64,000 bases of DNA, taken from positions 2,480,001 through 2,544,000 of the forward strand of contig OZ244776.1 of NCBI GenBank assembly GCA_965219515.1, given 5' to 3'. A program made the position numbers and the translations under genes. This document shows positions 62,487 to 64,000 of the stretch, piece after piece. The stretch's first letter is position 1, and every line of letters begins with the position of its first letter. The stretch is from Ilyomonas sp965219515 (GTDB lineage: Bacteria; Bacteroidota; Bacteroidia; Chitinophagales; Chitinophagaceae). The notes beneath the pieces were generated by a model. That model saw nothing but the letters and a program-made list of their open reading frames with translations, did no database searches and had not been told where the DNA came from.

Positions 62487-62497
62487 GTTTTGCATAT

Positions 62498-63085
62498 TTA
62501 CATTGTAAATACATTATCCCGTTCGTTCAGATATTCATTTTCCGCTACGTCTTCTCCCGGCTGGCGTTCTTCAAACTCTTTTAACTTTTCATGAAAGCCG
62601 TGGCTGCTTTTAATAATGGCAACACGGGCGCTGCGCACAAATTCTATCAAGCCGTATGGCTCCAACGCTTTCACCAAACCTTCCGTTTCTTCGCGGTGAC
62701 CCGAAGTTTCAAACACCGTATAATCTTTACGAATGACCACAGCGCGCGCTCCCCATTTTCTTAATAATCTTTCCACCAGCACTTTTTCGGCAATCATATC
62801 GGTAGGCACTTTATATAAAGCCAGTTCCTGCCAGATGATTTCTTCACTTGTATTGTAATATACTTTTAATACTTCCACCTGTTTTTCAATCTGCCGGCAA
62901 AGCTTTTGCACCACGTCTTCCGTTTCGGTAATTACAATGCAAAAACGATGAACGCTATCTATTTCTGACGGCGATGTATTGAGGCTGTCAATATTAATTT
63001 TCCGGCGCGAAAAAATGATGGCGATGCGATTGAGCAAACCAATCTGATTTTCGGTATAAATGGTGATTGTATATTCTTGTTTCAT
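62498..63085 (-). CDS. ilvN: acetolactate synthase small subunit
   Basis: A 195-residue regulatory subunit. The N-terminal ACT domain YTITIYTENQIGLLNRIAIIFSRRKINIDSLNTSPSE binds valine for feedback inhibition and activates the catalytic subunit; the C-terminal half has the second ALS_ss_C-like domain (ARAVVIRKDYTVFETSGHREETEGLVKAL). It follows ilvB, separated by 133 bp containing two palindromic elements. Confidence 0.93.
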   Translation of the reverse strand: MKQEYTITIYTENQIGLLNRIAIIFSRRKINIDSLNTSPSEIDSVHRFCIVITETEDVVQKLCRQIEKQVEVLKVYYNTSEEIIWQELALYKVPTDMIAEKVLVERLLRKWGARAVVIRKDYTVFETSGHREETEGLVKALEPYGLIEFVRSARVAIIKSSHGFHEKLKEFEERQPGEDVAENEYLNERDNVFTM

Positions 63086-63089
63086 AATG

Positions 63090-63120
63090 CCCCCATCCCC
63101 TGAAGGGGAGTTTTAAAGCT
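63090..63120 (+). repeat. palindromic element copy f
   Basis: CCCCCATCCCCTGAAGGGGAGTTTTAAAG-type element, core 63097-63108, between ilvB and ilvN. Pairs in inverted orientation with copy g about 90 bp away. Confidence 0.75.
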
Positions 63121-63189
63121 CCCAATCCGCCGTGTCGGAGAATTTGAGAACCCTGTTTACAATTGTATCTTAAAATTTTGATAGCTTGC

Positions 63190-63214
63190 CTCTCTCCCCT
63201 TTCGGGGTTTGAGG
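63190..63214 (-). repeat. palindromic element copy g (variant)
   Basis: Core 63196-63207, read on the minus strand as CCCCGAAAGGGG with AGAGAG after it. It sits a few bases after the ilvB stop codon. Confidence 0.6.
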
Positions 63215-63218
63215 GCTT

Positions 63219-64000
63219 TTACTTTAACCTGATCTCGCTAACACTGCAACCCTGCGGCACCATTGGAAATACGTTGTTTTCTTTGCCCACCATTACTTCC
63301 AATAAGTAAGCGCCGTTGTGATTGAGCATGGTTTGCAACGCTTGTTTCAAATCTTCCCGATGTTCCACTTTTTTCCCCTCAATACCATAGCCTTTTGCTA
63401 CCATGATGTAATCGGGACTGGTAATGTCAACAAACGAATATCTTTTATCGTTAAACAGTTGTTGCCACTGCCTTACCATACCTAAGAATTGATTGTTTAA
63501 AATCAAAATCTTTACATCTACTTTACTTTGCATGATGGTTCCCAGTTCCTGTATTGTCATCTGAATGCCGCCATCACCGGCAATGGCAACCACCGTCTTA
63601 TCCGGCACACCAAACTTAGCACCGATAGCTGCGGGCAATGCAAAACCCATGGTGCCCAACCCGCCGGACGTAACATTGCTTCTTGTCTGATTGAATTTTG
63701 CATAGCGGCAAGCTACCATCTGGTGCTGACCAACATCGGTAACAATTACGGCATCACCGTTTGTCAGTTCATTTAAAATTTTTATCACTTCACCCATCGT
63801 TAATATTTCTGTTGATGGATTCTGCTCTTCAAAAATGACGGCTTCCACTTCTTTTTCTTTCAGTTCTGTAAAGCGTTGCAACCACCGGGGATGCACTTTT
63901 TCATCTGCCAGCCCGGTAAGCAAAGGCAGCGTTTCTTTGCAATCACCCCAAACAGGAACATCGGCTTTTACATTTTTATCTATCTCTGCCGGGTCTATAT
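63219..64000 (-). CDS. ilvB: acetolactate synthase large subunit, C-terminal part
   Basis: The last ~260 codons of the catalytic subunit, cut by the right window edge; the frame is open to base 64000 (DPAEIDKNVKADVPVWGD). The thiamine-diphosphate motif is GDGGIQMTIQELGTIMQSKVDVKILILNNQ (GDG...N) and the FAD/TPP-binding surroundings SGGLGTMGFALPAAIGAKFG are present. It converts pyruvate to acetolactate or 2-aceto-2-hydroxybutanoate. First gene seen of the ilvB-ilvN-ilvC-ilvA series on the minus strand. Confidence 0.92.
   Translation of the reverse strand, partial: IDPAEIDKNVKADVPVWGDCKETLPLLTGLADEKVHPRWLQRFTELKEKEVEAVIFEEQNPSTEILTMGEVIKILNELTNGDAVIVTDVGQHQMVACRYAKFNQTRSNVTSGGLGTMGFALPAAIGAKFGVPDKTVVAIAGDGGIQMTIQELGTIMQSKVDVKILILNNQFLGMVRQWQQLFNDKRYSFVDITSPDYIMVAKGYGIEGKKVEHREDLKQALQTMLNHNGAYLLEVMVGKENNVFPMVPQGCSVSEIRLK

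Noticed and set aside
1..64000. CRISPR arrays, tRNA or rRNA genes, full insertion sequences
   Set aside because: No regularly spaced direct repeats, no cloverleaf with CCA end, no rRNA motif and no transposase with terminal repeats was seen on reading both strands.

Overview
The window looks like chromosomal DNA of a Bacteroidota bacterium, most likely from the Chitinophagaceae or a close relative. This rests on lineage-typical traits visible in the sequence: a TamA homologue made as a lipoprotein (TamL type), TAnnTTTG-type promoter boxes with A/T-rich rather than strong Shine-Dalgarno leaders, a MoxR/transglutaminase/DUF58 cluster, a zinc-free type B ribosomal protein L31, an SusC-like TonB-dependent barrel, and two tandem ClpP proteases next to ClpX. 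No rRNA, tRNA, CRISPR array, prophage or intact insertion sequence was found. The species call is inference from gene content only.

Layout. From 0 to 7 kb, minus strand: the start of a metallo-beta-lactamase-fold hydrolase, a UMF1 transporter, undecaprenyl-diphosphatase, a 48-residue protein, clpX, two clpP genes and accD. From 7 to 20.6 kb: dprA, an AraC regulator divergent from a PhyH-type dioxygenase, a TolB-like propeller protein, a DUF937-like protein, pta-ackA, tamL and a SpoU rRNA methyltransferase. From 21 to 26.4 kb: two paralogous acyltransferase-3 genes flank a lipoprotein esterase, followed by a FtsX/LolE-type permease. From 26.5 to 32 kb: a small HNH protein, then a tolC-emrA-emrB efflux operon and a convergent TetR regulator. 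Both efflux promoters carry paired copies of the same 13-bp palindrome, so the local control circuit can be read directly. From 32 to 41.4 kb: MscS channel, TPR protein, MoxR/transglutaminase/DUF58 cluster and a methyltransferase.

From 42.1 to 44.5 kb lies a visibly A/T-rich cassette of three overlapping genes: two unknown proteins and a ComEC-like MBL hydrolase. It sits between matching short repeats and looks horizontally acquired. It is followed by an OmpA/TPR/PD40 protein, serA, rpmE2, a hicAB toxin-antitoxin pair and priA.

From 51.6 to 64 kb is amino-acid biosynthesis on the minus strand: thrA and thrB, then after a TonB-dependent barrel gene ilvA, ilvC, ilvN and ilvB, cut by the window edge. 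This region has been invaded by small elements: a VapBC-type module between ilvC and ilvA, a VOC gene broken by a 5-bp tandem duplication, and at least seven copies of a short palindrome with core CCCCTnAAGGGG. One DUF559 nuclease-fold gene sits between two identical 26-bp copies of it. Other copies lie inside thrA, inside the N-terminal codons of thrB and over the stop codon of the VOC gene. This nuclease-plus-palindrome arrangement is the most unusual thing in the window.
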